Source: Serinus canaria (taxonomy: Eukaryota > Chordata > Aves > Passeriformes > Fringillidae). Taken from it: a stretch of 64,000 bases of DNA. The position numbers and the translations under genes are program-made. The stretch is taken from positions 3,563,214 to 3,627,213 of the forward strand of contig NC_066335.1 in assembly GCF_022539315.1 (NCBI RefSeq), read 5' to 3'. Of the stretch, positions 48,240 to 58,900 are shown one piece after another. The notes beneath the pieces are model-generated. The model ran no database searches, had not been told where the DNA came from, and was given only the letters and a program-made list of their open reading frames with translations. The first letter of the stretch is position 1. The number at the start of each line of letters is the position of its first letter.

Positions 48240-48720
48240 GGGGAGGTCGGGTAGGTAGGGCGGGCTGTGCGGGGGAGGGAGGGGGAGGGAGGGAGGGGAG
48301 GGAGAGGGAGGAGGATGGGGGGGGAGGGAGGGCGGGAGGGCGGGGCGGAGGGCGGAGGAGGCGGCGGGGGCGGGCGGGAGGGCGGCGCGATGAGGGAGGG
48401 AGGAGGGCGGGAGGAGGGGGGAGGGGGGGAGGGAGGGAGTGGAGGGAGGGATGCGCAGGGAGGAGGGAGGGAGTGAGGGCGGGGGGTAGGGGAGGGAGGG
48501 CTGGAGGGAGAGGAGGGCGGGAGGGGGGCGCGAGGAGGCGGAGGGGGGAGTGGCGGGAGGGGGAGGGAGGGAGGGAGGGAGGAGGTGAGGGGGAAGGTGC
48601 GGGAGGGAGGGAGGGAGAGGGAGAGGGGGGGATGAGGGCAGGGGAGGTGAGCGAGGGAGGGGAGGGAGGGAGTGCGGACTGGTGAGGGCAGAGGAGGTCA
48701 GGCGGGAGGGGGGATGGGAT
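48240..48720. repeat. Purine-rich GGGAGG low-complexity block
   Basis: About 480 bp, almost all G and A on the + strand, with dozens of G-triplets and short loops. G-quadruplex folding is predicted at many positions. Open frames here are compositional artefacts. Confidence 0.93.
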
Positions 48721-48764
48721 TTTGGAGAGGAGTAGCGGGGGCCAGGGCACGGTACTAGTATTTA

Positions 48765-49250
48765 GGAATCGGTAGGAAGGAAGGAAGGCCGGCGGCAGGC
48801 AGGAAGGCAGCAGGCCAGAAGGGACGGCGAGGCCGCGCCATGAAGGACAGGGACGGCACTTGGACGTGGACGGAAGCCGGGGCCCCGGAAGGCTGCCGGT
48901 CCGGACGGCATGGCACGGCAGGAGGCCGGCAGGACGGAAGGACGGCAGGCACGGAAGGCCGGACGGCCGGACGGAAGGAAAGGACGTGCCGCAGGCCGGC
49001 GGCAGGACGGCCGGCCGGAAGGCCGGGAAGGCCAGTCTGGCCTGCCGACCCGCCTTCCGCCGCTCCCTTTCCGGCGGCCTTGGTCGTTCGTTCTGTTTTC
49101 GCTCTCTCTCTCGCTGTTGTCTCGTCTCTGTCGTGCGTTTCTTGGTTTCTCGCGGCGCGCTCTTGTTACCCCGCTCGCTGCTCCCTGTGCTGCCGCTGCG
49201 GGCGGGGATGCCGGTCAGGGGGCTAGGGGCCGGAGAACACAGTGGGCGCC
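48765..49250. promoter_or_regulatory. CpG-rich block, possible CpG island
   Basis: Degenerate GGACGG/GGCCGG/GGAAGG repeats (48775-49045) are followed by a CpG-rich pyrimidine stretch (49050-49220) containing 'ggcggccttggtcgttcgtt' and 'ctcgcggcgcgctcttg'. CpG is not depleted, suggesting an unmethylated island. No gene is recognised on either side. Confidence 0.5.
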
Positions 49251-49254
49251 CAGG

Positions 49255-50080
49255 TGGTCCAGAAAGCAGCACAACATCATCAGTGGAGGCCTTAGGCTGC
49301 TTCATTGAAGAGAAGACTTTGGGCCTGAGCACCAAATTCTTTTTGCCTCCACAAACTTCCTGGGAGGCTTTGATCCTGAGCTCTCCAAAGTCCTGTTCCA
49401 GTAAACCAGGATAAACTCACTCACTAAGTAAATCTGCCTTAATTCCCCTCCTGTCTTCAGACAGCTTGCAGCCTCTGTGGGAAAAGGAATGTTCAGCTCA
49501 GGACTCAGGACTGCCAACTCCCAGCCTTCACAGCCATCAGCCAGGCCTCAAAAATAACAGGGACCAGGACATTCAAACAAACAAATAAACAATTTGGTTT
49601 TTTTCTCTTTGCTTTCACAGTTTTACATTTCTCATGGTTTTTTTTCAACATTTATTTTGCTTTCGTTAGGTTTGCTCTCATGGAAACATCAAACCAGCAG
49701 CTCAGGATCGTGGCAAACCAGCAAACCCAGCTGGGAAAGGCCCCCCTGAGTCTGTGTCCCCTCTCAGGGGGTGAAGCTCATCCTGGGCTCCGTTCCACAC
49801 AGCCCCAAGCTCAGGAGCTTCACCAGGCTGGGTGGGCACTGCAGAGACCCCCACCCCATCTGAACATCCAGTTCCCTCACCCCTAAAGTGGGAATACTCC
49901 AACAGGCCAAAATATTCAAATTCACCCCATTAACCCCAAGTGGTTTAAGTGTTGCTGTTAAGTGTATAAAGCTTTGCATTAAAGGTGGGCACTGCTGTTC
50001 TGGGGTCTGGTTTTTATTAATAAGAGGGAGGTGCAAGGGAGGCCTGGCTGCATTTGCACCTGCTCAGTGCAAATGGTCTT
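49255..50080. other. No gene seen
   Basis: Unique sequence with T-rich runs at 49590-49660. Confidence 0.5.
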
Positions 50081-50084
50081 GAAA

Positions 50085-50255
50085 TTCTGGAATGGTTGGG
50101 TTGGAAGGGACCTTAACAGCATCCTTTTCTACCCCATGCCATGGGCAGGGACACCTCCCACCACCCCAGGGTGCTCCAAGCCCTGCCCAGCCTGGCCTTG
50201 GACACTTCCAGGGATCCAGGGGCAGCCTCAGCTCCTCTGGGCAAGCTGGTCCCAA
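50085..50255 (-). mobile_element. CR1 LINE, 3' fragment
   Basis: 'tggaatggttgggttggaag', 'gggcagggacacctcccacc' and 'gccttggacacttccaggga' in minus-strand CR1 order. Confidence 0.85.
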
Positions 50256-50414
50256 GGTCTCACAGGATGGTATCAAGGAATCCCTGGGGTCACTCAGGGG
50301 CTGTCCCACCCCACCATGGACACCTGGACCTCAAGGGTTGTTTTCCTCAAGCACCTTCTCTGCTGCTCCAAGCAGAGCCTGGCTGGTGGCTCCCTGTGCA
50401 CACGGGGGTTTGGT

Positions 50415-51045
50415 CACTGGCTGCCATGGCAGGCATGAGCCTCAGGTTTTGGTCCCTGATGCCATGGCAGGCTGAGCCTCAGGTTTTGGTCCCTGGCTGC
50501 CATGGCAGGCAGAGCCTCAGGTTTTGGTCCCTGGCTGCCAGGGCAGGCTGAGCCTCAGGTTTTGGTCACTGCCATGGCAGGCTGAGCCTCAGGTTTTGGT
50601 CACTGCCATGGCAGGCTGAGCCTCAGGTTTGGTCCCTGGATGCCATGGCAGGCTGAGCCTCAGGTTTTGGTCCCTGGCTGCATGGCAGGTAGAGAGAGCC
50701 TCAGGTTTTGGTCCCTGGACTGCTATGGCAGTCTGAGCCTCAGGTTTTGGTCCCTGCTGCCATGGCAGGTAGAGAGGCCTCAGGTTTTGGTCCCTGGCTG
50801 CCATGGCAGGCTGAGCCTCAGGTTTTGGTCACTGGCTGCCATGGCAGGCTGAGCCTCAGGTTTTGGTCACTGGCTGCCATGGCAGGCTGAGCCTCAGGTT
50901 TTGGTCACTGGCTGCCATGGCAGGCTGAGCCTCAGGTTTTGGTCCTGGCTGCCATGGCAGGCTGAGCCTCAGGTTTTGGTCCCTGGCTGCCAGGGCAGGC
51001 AGAGCCTCAGGTTTTGGTCCCTGGCTGCCAGGGCAGGCTGAGCCC
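50415..51045. repeat. 38-bp minisatellite
   Basis: About 17 units of GCCATGGCAGGCTGAGCCTC plus AGGTTTTGGTCCCTGGCT. Deletions of 4-6 bp distinguish units in the middle of the array. Confidence 0.95.
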
Positions 51046-51388
51046 CGTGCTGCAGAGGGAGCCCAGGCTGGACAGTCGCTCCTTTGTTCTGCTCTGGCCT
51101 CCAGCACGGGCAGGGATGACTCAGTGAAGTGATTTCTGTTTGCTCTCAGTGTGGGAAGAGCCGAGTCCATCGGGCTGGAGACTGAGATTATCCAGGTGAG
51201 AGGGTTCTGCTTCCCCTCTCTTGTTTGCCAGGACACAAAACACCCCGGGCTGCCCTCCCTGACTGCTGTGAGGGGTCACAGAGGAGCTCAGGGCCTGACT
51301 GAGGCACAGCCACGTGAGGAGAAAAAGAAGCTGCAAAGCCTTCCATGGCAATGTGGGGGTGAGAGAGGGAGAGGATGGGCAGAATCGT

Positions 51389-51755
51389 GGAATAATTTGG
51401 GTTGGGGTGACATTAAAGCCCATCCAGTGCCACCCCCTGCCATGGGCAGGGACAGCTCCACTGTCCCAGGGTGCTCCAAGCCCGTCCAGATTCACCTCAT
51501 GGAGGCCGAGGCTTGGATCCCCTCAGGTATTCCCTGTGTCCTGTCCCTCCAGGCCTTCCTGCCCAGCAGCTTCCCAGAGCTCAGAGCTGTTCCTGCAGCA
51601 CCTGCTGAGAGTTGTGAAAACAGAATTCTGGGATGGATTGGGTTGGAAGGGACCTCCAAGTCCATCCCATTCCACCCCTGCCATGGGCAGGGACACCTCC
51701 AGCCCCGTCCGGCCTGGCCAGATTCACCTCATGGAGGCCGAGGCTTGGATCCCCA
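51389..51755. repeat. 232-bp duplication containing minus-strand CR1 ends
   Basis: Both copies hold a CR1 end ('cccctgccatgggcaggga') followed by the same non-CR1 segment ('cagattcacctcatggaggc'), at 51486 and 51718. Confidence 0.82.
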
Positions 51756-51799
51756 CAGGTGAGGCCTCACCTGCAGAGCTTCCCCCACCCTGGGCCCAG

Positions 51800-52262
51800 C
51801 ACAGGAGGGACCTGGAGGTGTTGGAGAGGGTCCAGAGGAGGCACCAGGGTGATCAGAGGGATGGAGCAGCCCTGCTGGGAGCACAGGCTGGGAGAGCTGG
51901 GATTGTCCAGCCGGGAGAGGAGCAGCTCTGGGGTGACATCGCTGTGGCCTTCCATGATTAACTGTAGGGGCCTACGGCGTGAGGAGAGACTATTAACAAG
52001 GCCCTGGAGGGCAGGAGAAGGGGAAATGACTTCCAGCTGATAGAAAGTAGGTTTAGATGGGATATTGGGAAGGAATTCCTCCCTGGGAGGGTGGGGAGGG
52101 GCTGGGATGGAATTCCCAGAGCAGCTGTGGATGCCCCTGGATCCTTGGAGTGTCCAAGGCCAGGCTGGAGCCCCCCAGGACAGTGGGAGGTGTCCCTGTC
52201 ATGGCAGGGCGTTTGGGACAGGATGATGGTTGAAGTCCTTTCCAGTCCAGGCCATTCCATGG
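51800..52262 (+). mobile_element. CR1 LINE, about 460-bp 3' fragment
   Basis: The longest CR1 stretch in the window: 'gaggtgttggagagggtcca' through 'ccagtccaggccattcca'. It includes 'gggaaggaattcctccctgg' and ends at the CR1 terminus. Confidence 0.88.
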
Positions 52263-52264
52263 TG

Positions 52265-55200
52265 CTGGGTCTGCCCTCACCCCTGTGAACTCTGAGAACG
52301 GAGCCCTCGTGCCTGGCCCTGGTGGATTCCAGCCAGCAGAGAATTGTGCTCAAGCCCACGTAGGAGCAGGCAGAATTCCCTGTCCCTTGGGAAAAGGGAG
52401 CCAGCCCTCACGTAGGACCAGGATAAACAATACCAGAAGCAACACCTGCAAAAAAAAAAAAAAAAAAGGCTCCTTAATTCACCACGATCTGCTTTGTCAC
52501 TCGTGCTGTGGAGAACATTAAACAGCTCAGACGTGTGCACACAATTACACAACAGGGGCCACGGCCAGAAATGGGCGGCAGGTGTGTTCTGAGGAGAATT
52601 CAACCTTCAAAAAAATCATTTTAATCCAGTTAAGAACTTACAAGAAGTTCACAACTCTTGAGAAATCCACAGCAAGGTCCCGTGCCCTCAGTTAACTCCC
52701 CGCAGCCTGCAGTGGTTGGGGCTGCACAGCCTCCATCACCCTGGGGCAGGGTAATTAAGCAAAACGGAGCTAACGAAGGGGGAAGATGAAGTAACTGATT
52801 TTTGGCCCTTCATTTCAAAGAAAAGGGAAGGAAGGAAGGAAGGCACACACTTGTAACACCAAATATGTCTGTGATCTTATAGCAAAAAGTGCTGCCAAGA
52901 TGTAAAATATTTGTGATGAGGTTTCATTAGTCAGGCTCAGATGACAGACTGTGACCTGATTAAATACACAGCAAAAATAACTCAGCTGGTGCTTACTAAG
53001 GTAGTTTCAATCGTGATTTCAGTGAGAAAAGATTATATTTACTTTATATTAAAGCCTGGTAGTACAAACATTGCATTTAAGCTGAGGAGCTGGTAATGAA
53101 CAGCTGGAAGGGAGAGAACTTTTCCAAACACTCAGGTCAAAAGCAACCATTGGATCATTTCCTTCAACAAAACACCAGAAAGCAAAACATTGAGGGCTGG
53201 TCATTGAGGAAGAGGAGGATTATTCACTTTGGGAACGTGTGAGACAACAGAGGCAAGCACAAGGGAAAGCTTTATGCAAAGAGGAGCTCATCCAAGAGCG
53301 GATCCAAGGTCCTGGAAGGTCACAGAAAGTGTTCTGTTGACTCCAAAGGGTTTTGGATCACTCTGGAAGTGGAGAGGGAGGGATGGGGACACTGGAATGC
53401 AGCTGGGAATAGATGGAGGAAGCCAAGGGGAGTGAAGGACTGGAACACAGAGGTGAAGCTGTGTGCTTTTATTTGTATTCTGGAGAATAATAACCTGCAG
53501 GGGGGCTTGGGAGAAGGAATGGAGGCAGGAGGAAGGCAGGTGACTGAGCAGTGCTGCAGTAGAGCCGTGGCTGTCTGTGCAATCCCACATCCCTCCCCTC
53601 GCTCCCAGAGGAAGAGGATGTGGTGCTGGGGCAGAGCTGCTGAGCAGTGCTGGGGTGCAGGGGGGCAGCAGAACCAGGAACAGAACCCAGCACACTCCTG
53701 GCCCTCAGCTCTCAGCTCTGTCTCAGGGGTGGCTGAACATGGATCTGCTGGAGGAGACTTTGAAAATCCCTGTTTGGTGCCTCAGTGCCTTTCCAAATCT
53801 CCTTCACCACGACCTTTGGGACAAGGCAGAGCAGAGCAGGGATTCAGGCCTGGATTTGTCCTGAGCTCTGCCAAGTGCTGCCCACACAACTCTCCTTCTA
53901 CTTCCAATCCAGACAGGACTTGTGCAGATCCTCAGTGTAGGGGTGAAATTCACACTTTGCTGCTTCTTTCTTTAATTGCCCTGGGAGCCCCTGGGTTAAA
54001 GACACCAATATTCAGCTACGAAATGTTGAGACAAACTTGCCATCCAATTTTACCCCCTAGGAACATGAAAACTGCTCTTTGCCCACTTGTTTAGTGGATT
54101 CAAACAATCCCAAGCCAGCTGAGACCTCAGGGACACCTCTGTGAGCACCTCCAGGGGAAGAAGCCAGGATCAGATTATTCCAGAATCGCTGAAGCGAGGG
54201 CAAAAACATCAAAAGCCTCTCCAGTCACTAAAGGAAATTACATCCCATTCCCTTTCAAGTCTCCCCAAGACCTTCATCCCCTGACATTCCCTTCTTCCTG
54301 CCAGCCCTTTGTTGGGATGGAACTCTCCCTTCCATCCTGCTGGAAAGCACAGCTGATTAAGAGCACTAACTCTGGAGATGGGGGGGTCACCCATCATTTT
54401 CACGTGCGTCATGCTGAGAGAATGAGCTGAGATCAACGCTTGGCCAGCAGCCACTTGTTTTTAAAACCAGTTGTTCACAGTTATTTCTCTTAATTATTTA
54501 TTTTTTTGCGAGGCAGGGATGCAGTCCAAGAATGCCCAGCTTATTTTTATTCATAGAACATTTAAAACAGTGAGTTGTCTGCCTTTCATCTCCACGGAAT
54601 TGAAAAGGCACCAATCTAAATTTAATGACACAGCTCCTGTCTGATTTGGAGCAACTCAGATGAGCACCTGGGCAGGGAGATGTCCAAATCCTGCATGAAT
54701 TCTTTCCCTGGAGGCCTCTTTCCTAACCTGAGATGCCAACATGAGTTGAAAAATTTGACTGAAGTGTCACAAACGAGCAGCTGCCAAAAATTGTTATCAA
54801 TTAGCAGCATCCTACACTTAATAGAAGCCCAAACCCATCTGTTTGCAGCTCCCAATCTGTCTCAGAACGTCTGGAGATCCAGCAAAAATCCAAGGGGAAA
54901 GTTTGGCTTAAAAATGTTCCAAAAATCAGAACTTTTCAACAGAGAAACAGTTATTTACTAATGCTCGTGTGAGAAGAGTAATGGCAGTAAAATTCTCCTG
55001 TGGAAATAATTCCCCTGCAGATTGATGCAGACATATTGACTCATTTATAAACCAACATAACTGATGAATATGTAAATGACTTTGTCATGTTTATTGCTGA
55101 CACTGCCATGTGTGAACACAAATTTATATCCAGATGATCCACTCCAGTTCTCTGTACTCTGTAACCCCTATTTTAACCCAGGAAAGGATCACCTTGTCTA

Positions 55201-55799
55201 AAGCAGTTCTGTATTGACATTTGTAGCCTGAGCAGTTTTATCACTCCTTCATTACAGCTGACTGAGTCAGTGGGCTCCTTTTCTGGCAGAGATATTTGGA
55301 ATATTATTGGACAGAGCTCACCTGGATCATTCACTGCTCTGCCTCCGCCATTGAATCACCTGAGCCTGGAGCAAACATTGCTAACAGAGATGACAGGGCA
55401 GCAAAGGCTCTGCTCAGTGTTTATTCTGTCAGTGATTCACTGAGCAGATTCAGGGGTAAATCCCCAGAATTAAAGCACAGCTTTGCCCCCAGCCCTGCTG
55501 ACCTGTTTCACCCCAAACATCCTGGGAACTCCCCCATTCCTTGGCATTCCACTGGTTTTAGTTCAGCTTTTACCAGCCAGACCATGAATAGATGGAATTA
55601 GGACCAGCCCAACCATTCTATAATTCAATGACAGCTCCAATATCCGTTTTTATTGATTTATTGGTTTATTGGTGTTAATCATTATCTTTTCTCTGTGTTT
55701 AGGGAAGCCAATCCAAAGCAGGGATCGATGCCTGTCCCGATGTTTGGGGCACGGACCCAGCAGCAGGAACTCCCCTTGCTGTTACACTCTGTGCCCTGG
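52265..55799. other. No gene seen; unique sequence upstream of the ADAM28-like gene
   Basis: About 3.5 kb without CR1, LTR or large arrays, apart from an A18 run at 52449-52467. The lack of repeats next to the gene may mark regulatory sequence, but no element can be named. Confidence 0.5.
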
Positions 55800-55947
55800 G
55801 TGTTGTGCAACACCTTGAGCAAACACTTCCTCCTGCAGGAGCAGGAATAAAGCTGAGCCCGTCGCTGCCTCTCACTCCCAGCCCAGAGCAGCTCCCGGGC
55901 AGGGCCACGCTGGGATCGCCACATCCCCACCGCGGGAAGCCCAGAGC
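55800..55947 (+). promoter_or_regulatory. Candidate proximal promoter/5' UTR of the ADAM28-like gene
   Basis: A C/EBP-like palindrome (TGTTGTGCAACA, 55801-55812) lies upstream of an AT-rich TATA-like element (GGAATAAAG, about 55844-55852), about 100 bp before the start codon. The spacing would suit a TATA-type start near 55,875. This is pattern matching only; the transcription start was not seen and a 5' noncoding exon could exist. Confidence 0.3.
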
Positions 55948-55996
55948 ATGGAAATCCTGCTCATCTCTGCTCTCCTGCTGCATCTCCTCCAGCAAG
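55948..55996 (+). CDS. ADAM28: ADAM28-like exon 1: signal peptide
   Basis: The ATG at 55948 opens 16 codons plus one base, ending at a GT donor (gtactg). The peptide is almost entirely Leu/Ile/Ala/Ser, a typical secretory signal, and the phase-1 end joins exactly to exon 2. The start was chosen because it is the only ATG that places a signal peptide directly before the recognisable prodomain. Any upstream noncoding exon cannot be judged. Confidence 0.8.
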
Positions 55997-58900
55997 GTAC
56001 TGCACTTTTGGTTTTAGTCCTTCACCGGTTTTGCTGTGGATTATGCTATATGAAGTTTTAATTATCAACTGGTAGATAACAGGGAGGAACAGAGAGTTAA
56101 AGTCTTTGGGAAATGGAGTTAGGGATATTTGGGATTTTCTGTTCAAAGCAATTCTCTGTCATTCTTCAGTTAGAGCAGCATTTCACTTGTTTGTGGCCAT
56201 AAATTGCCTAAAGCCACACAACTGGTTGGTTTTGTGAGCCACTAAAGCAATAGTTACCCTGCAAGTGAGAGGCCAATTTACCCAATCACACCAATTTATC
56301 AGCATTTTGGCCATAAAATAACAGATTTCTGTATGAATTCAATTACAGCACTACCTGATTTAAAGCATTGATCACTCTTTATTGATCTGCATGAAACTTC
56401 AGGTTATATTCAAGTGACTCCACCTGAGCAGATCCCACTTTTTTCTCCCACAATTTCTTTTAATTCCCATCAACAAGGAATGGAATTTTTCAGGGCTTGA
56501 CCTGCACAAGCATGTACAGGATTTATATCCATAATTAAACATATTATTAGCATTCAGGCACAAATCTATAATTTGGTTCTTTGATCAGAATATCTGAAAA
56601 TGTGCACACCATTAAGGTGTTCCCTTTTTTACCTTGACAGAACCACAGTTTCATTGTCAATAAAATCCTCCCTGATGATTTTTTTTTTGCTGGTTGAAGC
56701 CCTTGGAAAAGCACACAATTATTTGTTCCTTATTGCAAGTTATTGTCAGAGGCCCAAGGAATTTTCTTCCTCCTTCAAGCCCCAGACAAAGCCTGAAGGT
56801 AAAGACAATGCACTGATTAAGAAACTCCCTCAAAGAAAGGATTCATTCCAAACAAAACCAACCAGTTTTCCTCGAAATTCTGTCTGGATCAGACTGCAGG
56901 GAAGGGATGAGTTTAGTCCTGAGCCTCCCTTTAAACCTTGCCTTAACTTGAACTCTCTGGGCTGCACAAAGGGTGTGGAGAGATAAAACTGGGGATCTCT
57001 GTTCCAAGAGGGCTGAAATATTCCTGGGATTGCTGCACAGGGACACACTTGAGGCCTGTGCAGAGGAATCTGAAAAGCAGCAGAATTTTTGGAAAATAAA
57101 CACAATTAGTTGCTTAAAAAAACCCATAAACCACAGTTGTGAGTGGCAGGAGTAAAGTTACACCTGGTAGCTGCTCCCAGCACGTGCTCGGTGCAACAGC
57201 TCAGCTGACACAGGATCCCTGTGCACCATTAAATCAACAGCTTTATCAAGATACAACCAGGTTTGCTCTGCAATTACTTCTGGAAAGGGTTGAATCCAAT
57301 AAATCAGTGATAAAAGACTGGATCCGTTTGTTTTACTGCCACAATTTGCACGAGGATGTGCTCTCCTGTTCCAGAGGGAAAATTACAGTAATTGGAGGGC
57401 TCTCTCCTGGAAAAACCTGGCCCTGGGGCAGGAATTACCGTGGGAGGTGCTCTGCTCCTTTGTTTTGGTGGGATTTCATTGGCTTTCTGTGCAGCTGGGG
57501 AGGGGGTGTTTGTTGTTGTTGGTTTATTTTTCAAATACAGGCCCTCAAGAATTCACCAATTCAGATGAAATTCCCTTTTGTAGGAGATTAAAGAGTTCAG
57601 GGGTATCTAAAAGCTGCTGTTGCCTTGGTGCAAACCAGCACATCCCTTGCCTGACCCTGCTTTCCCAAAACCTGGCCCCCAGCTGCCAGGATGGACTCCA
57701 GGGTGTGCCCACCCCTGCAGGGCAGGCCCCAAATGAACTTTGCTCTGCCTTTGCTGAGCTTCAGAGCAGAAAACAAAAAGAAATTCTTTTGATCAGCCTT
57801 GCATTTCCTCACCCAGCTCTTTACAGCCCCTCCAGACCTTATGAGACCCCTCAAAATGGTGTCCAGGAACCTCCTGGGTTCCTTGCACCTTCAAGATTTT
57901 CCTGATTTCCTCCCTATCTCCCATTATTTTACCTGGCCATGTCCAAATGTCTCTCCCAGCCTTCTGCTGTCCCTCCTTCAACCCAATTCAAGAGGGAAAA
58001 GTTGTAATTATTTATTACCACCCCCTCTCAGAGTTCTGCCACAGTTATTTATGTGCCAAAGCCTTCCAAAGCAGGAGCCTTGTGGCAAACCTGGCATTGT
58101 GCAAGTTTGTTTGCTGGTGCAGAGGCAGTCTGGGCCTGTCTGTCACGTGCTGAGGTTTGGAGATGGCTCATTCCACAAACCCAAACCCATTTCTTCCTCT
58201 CACTGGGAAATGCAGAGGGAAAGGCAGCACTGGCCTGTTGGGACTTGAACTGCTCAGAGCTGGGGGAAGGAACACAAAGGAAATTGCAAGAAATGTTTGG
58301 ACACCTGGAAGTCGCCAGGGAGGGCAAACTCCTCCTCCTCCTCCTCCTCACTCCTCCAAACTGCAGGATGTGAAACCCCTGGTGTTGGATCAGGTGATAG
58401 AGGCAAAGCAGGGGAGCACGAGGTGCTGCAAGATCCCAAAATATCACCTGGCCAGCCATGAAATTGGGTGTTTAATAAACTAAAATTGTGTTTCCATCGA
58501 TCCCCAGGGAGCAGCAGAGAGAAGTTCCCTGGAGCTGAGCAATATGAAATTGTTTACCCCCAGAAGCTGCACACGGTGCACAGGAGAGCTGCAGGAGCAA
58601 GCTCAGAGGTAGGAAAGGAGATCATTTCTTGGGTGATTCTGGGAGATGGGGAAGGATTTCTGGAGCTAAAACACCCTTGGGTTTCAAGGGAAAGAGAATT
58701 TGGACAAACTTGGACAAATTTGGACATTTGCTCTTCCAAAAGACAGAAGGTGGAGAAGCGAGGTGGTGTTCAGTGAGGAGGAGCTGAGGTGTGCTCAGTG
58801 AGAGGAGAATCCCTAAGGCCATCTCTGAACTTGTGTCTCTGCAAAGATGGGGGGTCTGATACTACTCAAAATTTCAATAACCTGTGGACACTTTAATTTG

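Noticed and set aside
47768..49335. Long Arg/Gly and Pro frames
   Set aside because: Compositional, caused by a stop-poor GGGAGG block.
52285..52470. Possible processed pseudogene ending in A18
   Set aside because: No open frame, no recognisable parent gene and no target duplication; probably a chance A run.
56600..56986. Extra coding exon within ADAM intron 1
   Set aside because: The open frame has no ADAM similarity, and exon 1 joins exon 2 in frame without it.
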